Below, piece after piece: positions 1-5,570 of a DNA stretch of 5,570 nucleotides (position 1 is its first letter; each line of letters starts with the position of its first letter). The notes under the pieces were generated by a model. The model was given only the letters and a program-made list of their open reading frames with translations, searched no databases and had not been told where the DNA came from. The position numbers were made by a program, and so were the translations under genes. The DNA is from Nitrospirota bacterium (GTDB lineage: Bacteria; Nitrospirota; Nitrospiria; Nitrospirales; UBA8639), in NCBI GenBank assembly GCA_029865515.1, contig JAOUGQ010000206.1:1-5570 (forward strand), written 5' to 3'.

Positions 1-374
1 TTCAAAAAAGTATCACCGCGCAACAGAAGAATATTGAAGGAGTGGCGGAAGCAGCCATGGCCCGGCTTATGGATTATCAGTGGCCAGGAAATGTGAGGGA
101 GTTAGAAAATATCCTGGAGCGGGCCGCGACTCTCACCCAAGGGAGAAAAATCTCCTTAGAGGATCTTCCCCTAAATATTCGGGATCTCCAAGGGGAAGGA
201 CAATTAATCGGAGATGCAGCCGAGCGGTTACTGCCCTTGGAAGAGTTGGAAAAGTCCTACATTCGTCGGGTGTTGGATAAAATGGGCGGAAACAAATATC
301 AAGCCGCTCATGTATTGGGAATTGATCGAAAGACCTTGTATCGCAAGCTCGCTGAAATGGAGGAAGAAGTCTGA
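1..374 (+). CDS. Sigma-54-dependent response regulator, NtrC family (C-terminal part, 5' end outside window)
   Basis: The reading frame is open from the left edge and ends at TGA 372-374, giving about 123 residues, so the gene starts outside the window. The GTG at 42 is only an internal valine: coherent family sequence (KNIEGV) continues upstream of it. Two family hallmarks are visible. One is the end of the AAA+ sigma-54-interaction domain with the WPGNVRELEN sensor-II motif (about nt 78-108). The other is a C-terminal Fis-type helix-turn-helix (GNKYQAAHVLGIDRKTLYRK, about nt 288-350), which in this family binds upstream enhancer sites. Such proteins use ATP hydrolysis to open sigma-54 RNA polymerase promoters. 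The receiver and the Walker/GAFTGA motifs are not in the window, so being a response regulator rather than a stand-alone activator is inferred from the kinase downstream. The linker between AAA+ and HTH is normal in length. No terminator follows, so read-through into the kinase is possible. Confidence 0.93.
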   Translation, partial: QKSITAQQKNIEGVAEAAMARLMDYQWPGNVRELENILERAATLTQGRKISLEDLPLNIRDLQGEGQLIGDAAERLLPLEELEKSYIRRVLDKMGGNKYQAAHVLGIDRKTLYRKLAEMEEEV

Positions 375-689
375 AGGGGATACAGTCAGAAGAGCCAAAA
401 GGAAAGACGAGCAAGCATGATGCCCGTAGGTGTCAGAAAATATCCTTTTGTGTTTTGCCATTCCCGTCAGTTCGTAGCGAGGGCCATCTGTAATGAAACC
501 AAGATAGATTTCCGGTTGAACATGTCGAGAAGGACAAGAAAGAAAAATTCCAGTTTACACATAAAAGCGAATGGGAATCTTTCTCTGCTCAATATGCAGG
601 TTGTTCGCCATTCATCAGATGCTCCCTGCGAAATTAATTTGTGTCGTCTTCCCGTAGACATCTAGTTGTCCCGTTCCACTGATCAAGCC
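375..689. other. Intergenic region between regulator and kinase; no convincing gene
   Basis: This is about 315 bases, more AT-rich than the flanking genes. An 82-codon open frame (ATG 417 to TAG 663-665) lies in the same frame as the kinase. Its product is rich in Arg, Ser and Cys, shows no recognisable domain, and has only a distant purine stretch (GGAAAG at 401-406) as a possible ribosome site, so I do not call it a gene. I found no good -35/-10 pair and no TGGCAC-N5-TTGC sigma-54 promoter. A short hairpin (GACA 657-660 with TGTC 667-670) overlaps the alternative TTG start of the kinase and could be chance. The spacing is unusually long for a co-transcribed regulator/kinase pair, so an unrecognised kinase promoter may lie here. 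Confidence 0.5.
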
Positions 690-2627
690 ATGAGTGCCGT
701 TCCCCGTCCACCTGATTCTGAACAAGAGCTGCATCTTCTCCGGCAGGAATTGGCCGAATTGCGAGCGGTCCAGGCCATGCATCAGGAAACCAGTAAGGGA
801 TTGGAGGCGATTGAACAGCAACTGGCAGGTATCATCCATTCGGCCATGGATGGCATCATTACCATTGATGACGATCAAAAGATTGTCATCTTTAATGCGG
901 CGGCGGCGGAAATATTTCAGTGCTCTGCCCAAGAAGCCATGGGAAAAACCCTGGACCAATTTATCCCGATCCCTCTGCGGGCTGCCCATCGGGATCATAT
1001 CCGCCGATTTGCCGAGACTGGGGGAGCTTCCCGTCGTATGGGCGCTCAACGGGAAATTGGCGGAGTACGAGGCAATGGCGAGCTCTTTCCTCTGGAAGCC
1101 TCGATTTCTCAAGTCGAACGATCGGGGAAGCGATGGTTGACCGTGATTCTTCGTGATATTTCCCAACGAAAGCAAAACGAAGCGCGGCTGGGCTCTTTGG
1201 GGAGAATTCTTGATGAGGCCCTCAATGAAATCTATGTGTTTGATGCTGCCACCCTGCGATTTACTCAAGTCAATAAAGGGGCGAGGGAAAATATCGGATA
1301 TAGTATGGGGGAATTGTGCGCCATGACTCCCCTGGATTTACAACCCGAGTTAACGAATGAAATGTTCCTTGAGCTGTTGTCTCCCCTTCGGACCGGTCAG
1401 CGGGAACAAGTGGGTTTTCGAGCATCTCATCGAAGAAAGGACGGTACGACCTACCCCGTTGAAGTCCACCTCCAATATTTACAGGAAGAAGATCGACGGG
1501 TGTTTCTGGCGATTATCCTGGATGTGACCGAACAGGTGGCGACAGAGCAGGAATTACAGAAGGCGCAACGGACCTTATCTACTCTGCTTACCAATCTGCC
1601 CGGCATCGTCTATCGGTGTCGCAATGATTCGGATTGGACCATGGAGTTTATCAGCCCCAGTTGCCAAATCCTGACGGGATATTCATCTGAACAATTTGTC
1701 GAATCTCGACAGGTGTCATATGGTCGGCATCTGATCGTTCAAGATGATCGCGAGCGGGTGTGGCATGACGTCCAGGCCGCTCTCAAAGACCGCAAGGCAT
1801 TTCAGATCAGTTATCGGATTCGAACAGCGGATGGAACCATCAAATGGGTGTGGGAACAAGGATGTGGAATCTTTTCCGAAACAGGCGAAGTGATCGGGCT
1901 TGAAGGGTACGTGGTGGATATTACCCAACAACGGGCCTTGGAGGATCAACTGCGAAAAACGGAACGATTGGCCGAGTTGGGCACGTTGGCCTCGGGGATG
2001 GCTCATGAAATTGGCACACCGATGAATGTGATCCTGGGAAGAGCGGAATTGTTGATGCGCAAAGCCACGGATGAGCGCACCAGGCGGAGCTTGGAAACCA
2101 TTGTGACCCAGGTGGAACGCATTACCAAAATCATGAACCAATTATTAAGTTTTGCCCGGAAGCGGCCGTCTGAACGTCAGGGGATCGATTTAGAGGCCGT
2201 CCTGATTGATGTCCTGGACGTTCTGCAGGAGAGGTTCCAAAAACACCATATTCAGGTGACCAAAACCGTTTCGCCTCAACTGCCGAAGGTGTGGGCGGAT
2301 CCTGATCATCTGAATCAGGTGTTCTTGAATCTTATTCTGAATGCTTGTCAAGCGATGCCGGAAGGAGGAACACTGAGCCTGGCTCTTCGCCCGACCGATT
2401 CCATGGTGGAAGTCACCGTTCAAGATACGGGTTGTGGAATTCCTCAAGAGCAACTATCCAAGATCTTTGATCCGTTTTTTTCCACCAAGGCTGTCGGGGA
2501 GGGGACCGGCTTGGGGCTCACCGTGGTCCATGGGATTCTCCAGGAACATCAAGGAGCCATCCGTGTGAAAAGTGTTCCAGGCCAAGGAACGTCGTTTATG
2601 GTTTCCCTGCCCATTCATGCTGAATGA
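690..2627 (+). CDS. Cytoplasmic multi-PAS sensor histidine kinase (PAS-PAS-PAS-HisKA-HATPase)
   Basis: The predicted 645-residue kinase autophosphorylates a histidine and passes the phosphate to a response regulator, plausibly the NtrC-type protein upstream. Domains, numbered from ATG 690: coiled coil about 9-45; PAS1 about 45-160 (SAMDGIITIDDDQ); PAS2 about 170-284; PAS3 of the PAS_3 type about 295-414 (ending EGYVVDITQQ); HisKA about 427-490 with phospho-acceptor His439 in MAHEIGTPMN; HATPase about 535-643 with N box Asn551, G1 DTGCGIP (579-585), F box FDPFFSTK (593-600) and G2 GEGTGLGL (603-610). All catalytic boxes look intact. There is no signal peptide or hydrophobic helix, so it should be soluble and sense an internal cue; no heme- or flavin-binding residue can be assigned confidently. 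The HEIGTP H-box is typical of kinases paired with NtrC-type regulators. The start is uncertain: TTG 666 adds 8 residues, ATG 690 is preferred on codon grounds, and neither has a Shine-Dalgarno sequence. TAG 663-665 blocks further extension. Confidence 0.95.
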   Translation: MSAVPRPPDSEQELHLLRQELAELRAVQAMHQETSKGLEAIEQQLAGIIHSAMDGIITIDDDQKIVIFNAAAAEIFQCSAQEAMGKTLDQFIPIPLRAAHRDHIRRFAETGGASRRMGAQREIGGVRGNGELFPLEASISQVERSGKRWLTVILRDISQRKQNEARLGSLGRILDEALNEIYVFDAATLRFTQVNKGARENIGYSMGELCAMTPLDLQPELTNEMFLELLSPLRTGQREQVGFRASHRRKDGTTYPVEVHLQYLQEEDRRVFLAIILDVTEQVATEQELQKAQRTLSTLLTNLPGIVYRCRNDSDWTMEFISPSCQILTGYSSEQFVESRQVSYGRHLIVQDDRERVWHDVQAALKDRKAFQISYRIRTADGTIKWVWEQGCGIFSETGEVIGLEGYVVDITQQRALEDQLRKTERLAELGTLASGMAHEIGTPMNVILGRAELLMRKATDERTRRSLETIVTQVERITKIMNQLLSFARKRPSERQGIDLEAVLIDVLDVLQERFQKHHIQVTKTVSPQLPKVWADPDHLNQVFLNLILNACQAMPEGGTLSLALRPTDSMVEVTVQDTGCGIPQEQLSKIFDPFFSTKAVGEGTGLGLTVVHGILQEHQGAIRVKSVPGQGTSFMVSLPIHAE

Positions 2628-2649
2628 CACTCGCCGGAGTCATAAGGGG

Positions 2650-2684
2650 GAAAGGCGTAAAGCGAAAGGCGTGGGGAGGAAAGA
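2650..2684. repeat. Heptamer-periodic direct repeat (GAAAGGC-like units)
   Basis: Read in steps of seven, the sequence gives GAAAGGC, GTAAAGC, GAAAGGC, GTGGGGA, GGAAAGA. Units 1 and 3 are identical and the others degenerate; AAAGGCGT recurs exactly 14 bases apart (2651-2658 and 2665-2672). It begins 22 bases after the kinase stop codon, outside any gene. A related 7-base rhythm appears in opposite orientation at 2795-2815 (CTCACCT CTCACGC CTTCCCC). This resembles, in kind only, the short heptanucleotide tandem repeats described in some bacteria such as cyanobacterial STRR sequences. Function is unknown. Confidence 0.5.
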
Positions 2685-2721
2685 CATGGACCCTTCCTTA
2701 AGCTCCACTGTACTCCTTACT

Positions 2722-2735
2722 TTTCATTAATGAAA
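2722..2735. repeat. Perfect 14-bp AT-rich palindrome TTTCATTAATGAAA
   Basis: The sequence equals its own reverse complement over all 14 bases. It sits in a low-GC island (TTTTCATTAATGAAATAATTTTGAG) in the middle of the convergent spacer. Dyads of this size are typical of operators, but there is no start of a gene nearby on either strand: both neighbours end here. It is therefore more likely a structural centre of the surrounding inverted repeat or a terminator component. It lacks a GC-rich stem followed by a T-run, so a classical intrinsic terminator is not supported. Confidence 0.4.
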
Positions 2736-2845
2736 TAATTTTGAGAATTTTCCTAGGATGCTGGGGAGGGAGTTTCGCTTCACAACTTTGAGACCTCACC
2801 TCTCACGCCTTCCCCCCTTCCTTTTCACGATTCCAATCGCCCTCG

Positions 2846-3715
2846 CTAGTGCCCTTCCGGTTCGATATGGACCACCACATCTTCAAGAGATTCAAAATGC
2901 GCAATGAGCAACTCTTCAATCCGGGTCGCGAGAGTATGGGCTTTTTCCACTGACAGGGTTGGATCAACGTGAATCGAGAGATCCATGAACACATGATGGG
3001 CCAGTCCGCGTGTTCGGATATCGTGACAGTCCAGGACGCCGGATATGGACATCACGGCGGTTCGAACCTCCTCGGGGTCCAAGCGAATGGCATCCGTTAA
3101 GGAAGACAGAACGTCTTTAAGCACGACAAAAGCCGTCCAGGCGATGATGCAGGCAATCAAAACCGCCACCAAAGGATCAATGAAGGCATACCCGGCCTGT
3201 ACAGCCAAGAGTCCTACCAGGACTGAAGATGACGTCAGGACATCACTTGCCGTGTGGTAGGAGTCAGCGGTGAGAATATCGCTTTTGAGTTCGGTGCCCT
3301 TTCGACGTTCCCATCGGGTCACGAAAATATTGATCCCCATGGTCACAATCATGATGAAAAAACTGATCCCGGTTACCTGAGGATGCAGGTCCAGGGTCCA
3401 TGACTGATAGGCTTTCCAGAGAAGGTAAAGGCAGGTCAGGACCAAAAAGCTTCCAATGGATCCTGCTGTCAAGGCTTCAAATTTTTTATGACCATATGGG
3501 TGATTGGCATCGGGAGGAGGTGTGGTCAACCAGAGCCCAATCAGACCAATCACATTCGAGAGACCATCGAAGGAAGAATGAAGGCCATCGGCCTGCATGC
3601 CTAAAGAGTGAGTCATCACGCCATAGGCCCATTTTGCCCCGGCGACTCCCAGGTTCAGTAGGAGGATCCACCACAGAATCCGGCGAATTTCTCGAAGACG
3701 GCTCATGGATGGCAT
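2846..3715 (-). CDS. Cation diffusion facilitator (CDF) family metal efflux transporter, zinc-type signature
   Basis: The 289-residue inner-membrane protein is predicted to export divalent metal from the cytoplasm in exchange for protons, as a dimer. About six hydrophobic helices are visible (roughly 12-34, 38-62, 81-104, 113-133, 157-176, 179-202), followed by a cytoplasmic C-terminal domain (about 207-289) rich in His and Asp. Transport-site residues are His46/Asp50 in helix 2 (ADGLHSSFD) and His154/Asp158 in helix 5 (ADSYHTASD). HxxxD in both helices is the pattern associated with Zn/Cd-transporting CDFs, whereas DxxxD in helix 2 marks Fe/Zn and Mn types. The conserved HPYGHKKFE loop (72-80) is present, and the tail carries the family's VHIEP ending. 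Length is normal and the gene looks complete. The start is ATG 3715 or ATG 3706 (MSRL); neither has a clear Shine-Dalgarno sequence. It lies 104 bases after the RNase gene on the same strand, probably in one transcript. Exact substrate is not proven. Confidence 0.95.
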   Translation of the reverse strand: MPSMSRLREIRRILWWILLLNLGVAGAKWAYGVMTHSLGMQADGLHSSFDGLSNVIGLIGLWLTTPPPDANHPYGHKKFEALTAGSIGSFLVLTCLYLLWKAYQSWTLDLHPQVTGISFFIMIVTMGINIFVTRWERRKGTELKSDILTADSYHTASDVLTSSSVLVGLLAVQAGYAFIDPLVAVLIACIIAWTAFVVLKDVLSSLTDAIRLDPEEVRTAVMSISGVLDCHDIRTRGLAHHVFMDLSIHVDPTLSVEKAHTLATRIEELLIAHFESLEDVVVHIEPEGH

Positions 3716-3737
3716 AAAGGGATCATGAACGGGAAAC

Positions 3738-3763
3738 GGGGACCGGTTGTCGGTAAAAACCCC
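3738..3763 (-). promoter_or_regulatory. Possible bulged hairpin upstream of the CDF gene
   Basis: Read on the minus strand, GGGG-TTTTT-ACCG-ACAAC-CGGT-CCCC can fold into an 8-bp stem interrupted by a five-T bulge. It begins 57 bases after the RNase stop and ends 22 bases before the CDF start, in the RNase-CDF gap. It lacks a trailing T-run, so it is not a standard intrinsic terminator. It could influence processing or CDF translation, or be chance. Confidence 0.25.
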
Positions 3764-3819
3764 TGACGGTCATTCGTCGGCTCACTATATCAGGAAGTTT
3801 ATTGGTGATCGATGAACCG

Positions 3820-5298
3820 TTAGGGTCCAGCCTTGGCAAAGTCGATGAAGCCTCGCTCCACATCCGTTCCAATGAGATCGACCTGCACGCGATCGCCGAC
3901 GTCGAGGCCGCGACATCCGGACACCAGTTTCCCTTCGACCGGCAGTGGCAACAGACGAACCCAGGTTCCCTTGTTGGAGGCGCCTGTGACAATGGCGTCG
4001 AACCGTTGTCCGATCTGTGATTCCAGTAACAACGCGGCGGCGGATTTCTGGAGGCGGCGTTCGACTTTCTCGGCATCGTTTTCCTTTTCGGTACAATGGG
4101 CAGCCAGAGCCCGAAGTTCTGCTTCTCGATAAGGAACCGGATCGCCTGATAAGACTGCCTTGATCAATCGCTGGGTGATCAAATCGGGGAAACGCCGGTT
4201 GGGAGCCGTTGAATGGGTATAGGCTTTCACCGCCAGTCCAAAGTGACCTGGAGGAGTCTTTCCCGGCAGGTTCAGGACATACTCGCCCCTCCCTATGAGT
4301 TTAATGATGGTGAGGGACAAGTCGGGAAATCCTATCGGGTCGGCGTGTTTCTGTTTGAGAAGAAACTTCTCCAAGGCACGGGAGTCGGGTTCCGGCGGGA
4401 GTGATTCACCACGCCATGAGGCAAAGTCCACAATCCGTTGCCACCGTTCAGGTGAGCGAAGGACCCGACGGAGAGACGGGAAACGGTTGGTGGTAAGGAA
4501 GCGGACCGTCACGCCATTGGCCGCGATCATGAAGTCCTCAATAATGTCCTTGGCCCTGTTTGGTGTGTCCCGTTCCAACGCCTTGAGTGCATCCTGGTCA
4601 AAAATGGGACGCGCTTCTATGGTTTCAAGATCAAGGGCGCCGTGAAGGTGCCTGAGCGATTTAAGATTCTGGGCCATGCGGTCCTGGAGCCGAAGGTTCT
4701 CGTCGAGACCGTTGACCGAGGCAATCGCTGAGGGCATGGAGCCCTGACCCTGCAACCAGGCCGCAACACTGTTGTAAGCAAGCTTGGCTTGATTGCGAAC
4801 TGTCGCGTGATAGAGGGCAGAACGTTGAAGCAATCCATCGAGGGCGAAAACCATTTCAATGACGATAGCCTGGCGGTCTGATTGAAAATTGAGAGAGGTC
4901 AGATCTGTGGAGAGCTTTTCTGGCAGCATCGAAAACGTCTCCGCGATGGTATAGACCGAGGTGGTGTTGTGCCGCGCATGATCGTCAATGGCTGATTCCT
5001 TCCTGACGAGCGCGTCGACGTCGGCGATCGCGACCAGGACCTTGACCGACCCGTCCGGCAGGGGTTCGGCAACCGTCAGCTGGTCCAGATCGAGGGAATC
5101 ATCGTTGTCGATGGAACACCAGGGAAGGTCTGTGAGATCACGCGTCGAAATGGCATCTCCCGTTGCAGGCCAGGAGATTCCCTCAAGTTCGTCGATGACT
5201 TCGCGGGAAAAATCGGGAAGCAACCCTCTTTCTTGCATGGCCCGGCGGGCTATGCGTTGCAAGATCGCGCGATGTCGCCTCTCGTCTATATCCGTCAT
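3820..5298 (-). CDS. RNB-domain exoribonuclease, RNase II-like, short form
   Basis: The predicted 492-residue cytoplasmic enzyme belongs to the RNase II/RNB family, whose members degrade single-stranded RNA 3' to 5' with divalent metal. The RNB domain covers about 45-400. The acidic active-site motif is SIDNDDSLDLDQL, supplying Asp64, Asp70 and Asp72. The basic catalytic loop STAPNRRFPDL (363-373) supplies Arg368/Arg369. An S1-like RNA-binding domain ends the protein (about 428-490: TGASNKGTWVRLL, GDRVQV). Compared with E. coli RNase II (644 aa), the N-terminal cold-shock domains are missing; only a short helical leader (about 1-40) precedes RNB. The fourth Asp of the classical motif is Gln73, as I recall for a distinct bacterial subfamily. 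Start choice: AAAGGAG lies 5 bases upstream of ATG 5298; ATG 5301 is too close to it, and GTG 5337 (505 aa) lacks such a site. It follows a VIT transporter end by 79 bases and precedes the CDF gene, all on one strand. Confidence 0.94.
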   Translation of the reverse strand: MTDIDERRHRAILQRIARRAMQERGLLPDFSREVIDELEGISWPATGDAISTRDLTDLPWCSIDNDDSLDLDQLTVAEPLPDGSVKVLVAIADVDALVRKESAIDDHARHNTTSVYTIAETFSMLPEKLSTDLTSLNFQSDRQAIVIEMVFALDGLLQRSALYHATVRNQAKLAYNSVAAWLQGQGSMPSAIASVNGLDENLRLQDRMAQNLKSLRHLHGALDLETIEARPIFDQDALKALERDTPNRAKDIIEDFMIAANGVTVRFLTTNRFPSLRRVLRSPERWQRIVDFASWRGESLPPEPDSRALEKFLLKQKHADPIGFPDLSLTIIKLIGRGEYVLNLPGKTPPGHFGLAVKAYTHSTAPNRRFPDLITQRLIKAVLSGDPVPYREAELRALAAHCTEKENDAEKVERRLQKSAAALLLESQIGQRFDAIVTGASNKGTWVRLLPLPVEGKLVSGCRGLDVGDRVQVDLIGTDVERGFIDFAKAGP

Positions 5299-5303
5299 CA
5301 TGG

Positions 5304-5310
5304 CTCCTTT
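5304..5310 (-). promoter_or_regulatory. Shine-Dalgarno site of the RNase gene
   Basis: AAAGGAG on the minus strand lies 2 bases before ATG 5301 and 5 bases before ATG 5298. The spacing favours the second of the two adjacent ATG codons and argues against the longer frame from GTG 5337. It is the only strong ribosome-binding site near any start in the window. Confidence 0.75.
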
Positions 5311-5377
5311 CCGGAATCCCCTGTTGGCGCTATCCACGATCCGCGACCCTTGTGGAGGTCGGAATGGTTTTGCCTAT

Positions 5378-5570
5378 TCACGATGTGGCTCCAAAGAGCG
5401 CTCCGACCGCGTGCTCACCTGAAAGGTCTAATAGGAGTTCCGTGTGCGCGAGTGCAAGGGCGGTCTGTTCGGTGTCTGTCTGTGAATGGACAGACATATA
5501 TTCACCGGCAGCCATCGACATCGTTCCCGCGACCAGGCCTGCAACCCCTGCAACCCATACATTGCTCTGA
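5378..5570 (-). CDS. VIT1/CCC1-family iron/manganese transporter, partial (5' end outside window) and apparently C-terminally truncated
   Basis: The minus strand is open from the right edge to TGA at 5378-5380, giving 63 residues with no start codon in the window matching the N-terminus. The segment AGLVAGTMSMAAGEYMSV followed by HSQTDTEQ is the signature of the VIT1/CCC1 family: the end of the second membrane helix with its Met/Gly/Glu metal-pathway residues, and the beginning of the cytoplasmic region. Family members import or sequester Fe2+/Mn2+ by proton exchange. In full-length bacterial homologues (about 230 aa) this motif is followed by a Glu/Met-rich metal-binding region and three more helices. 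Here the frame ends about 30 residues after the motif, with an unrelated tail (SGEHAVGALFGATS). I found no continuation in the other two frames down to the RNase start. It is therefore either a remnant of a deleted gene or an unusually short variant. It is 79 bases upstream of the RNase start and on the same strand. Confidence 0.8.
   Translation of the reverse strand, partial: QSNVWVAGVAGLVAGTMSMAAGEYMSVHSQTDTEQTALALAHTELLLDLSGEHAVGALFGATS

Larger units (their letters stand above)
2644..2819. repeat. Imperfect long inverted repeat (possible palindromic intergenic element)
   Basis: The outer arms are AAGGGGGAAAGGCGT (2644-2658) and ACGCCTTCCCCCCTT (2805-2819), complementary at 14 of 15 positions. 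Inner arms GTAAAGCGAAA (2657-2667) and TTTCGCTTCAC (2773-2783) pair at 10 of 11. A perfect palindrome lies near the midpoint. The structure fills most of the spacer between two convergent genes. It could be a decayed MITE/REP-like mobile element, or a transcript-end structure serving both strands. No transposase, target-site duplication or clean boundary is visible. Confidence 0.45.

Noticed and set aside
417..665. 82-codon open frame between regulator and kinase
   Set aside because: No recognisable domain, odd composition and no good ribosome site; treated as spacer, though kept as a possible relic.
615..1268. 217-codon open frame antisense to the kinase 5' part
   Set aside because: It lies opposite well-conserved PAS-coding sequence and its product matches no family I know; a frame shadow.
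2013..2029. TTGGCAC resembling the -24 half of a sigma-54 promoter
   Set aside because: The -12 half (TTGC) is missing at the right distance, and the bases encode the kinase H-box region.
1716..2141. 141-codon antisense open frame in the kinase
   Set aside because: It lies opposite the PAS3/HisKA coding sequence and is His/Pro/Phe-rich, as expected of a reverse-complement shadow.
2625..2643. Hairpin at the kinase stop (ACTC-GCCG-GAGT) as a terminator
   Set aside because: The stem is only about 4 bp and is followed by a G-run rather than T residues.
5299..5337. Upstream GTG start extending the RNase by 13 residues
   Set aside because: The added residues cover the Shine-Dalgarno site itself, and the strong AAAGGAG points to the ATG pair at 5301/5298.
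5352..5570. Plus-strand open frame reaching the right edge
   Set aside because: It is the opposite strand of the VIT-family coding sequence, which carries a clear signature; its own product is low-complexity Ser/Ala/Pro.

Overview
The window is dense bacterial DNA at roughly 50-52% GC, with two blocks of genes facing each other. No ribosomal RNA or tRNA gene, CRISPR array or transposase was seen. A sigma-54 activator and a PAS sensor kinase with a HEIGTP-type H-box suggest a Gram-negative, environmental lineage. Gene style and the heptamer-type intergenic repeats are loosely reminiscent of Nitrospirota. That is an impression only, since there is no marker gene here.

Plus-strand block (1-2627): the window opens inside the last third of an NtrC-type sigma-54-dependent response regulator (end of the AAA+ domain plus a Fis-type DNA-binding helix-turn-helix). 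After about 315 bases without a convincing gene comes a soluble sensor histidine kinase with three PAS domains, HisKA and HATPase. The two probably form a two-component system whose kinase senses a cytoplasmic signal.

Convergent spacer (2628-2845): this AT/GC-patchy stretch lies between the 3' ends of the two blocks. It holds a heptamer-periodic repeat, a 176-base imperfect inverted-repeat structure and a perfect 14-base palindrome near its centre. No classical rho-independent terminator is evident.

Minus-strand block (5570 to 2846, read right to left): first comes the end of a VIT1/CCC1-family iron/manganese transporter, cut by the window edge and apparently stopping far short of normal family length. 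It is followed by a compact RNB-domain (RNase II-like) exoribonuclease with a variant active-site motif, then a cation diffusion facilitator (CDF) metal-efflux transporter with a zinc-type HxxxD/HxxxD signature. Gaps are 79 and 104 bases, compatible with one transcript. The order transporter - ribonuclease - transporter suggests, as inference, a divalent-metal homeostasis locus with a metal-dependent RNase embedded in it.

Nothing here is clearly a new system. The points most worth a second look are the truncated VIT gene, the RNase active-site variant with its metal-transporter neighbours, and the palindromic repeat element in the spacer.
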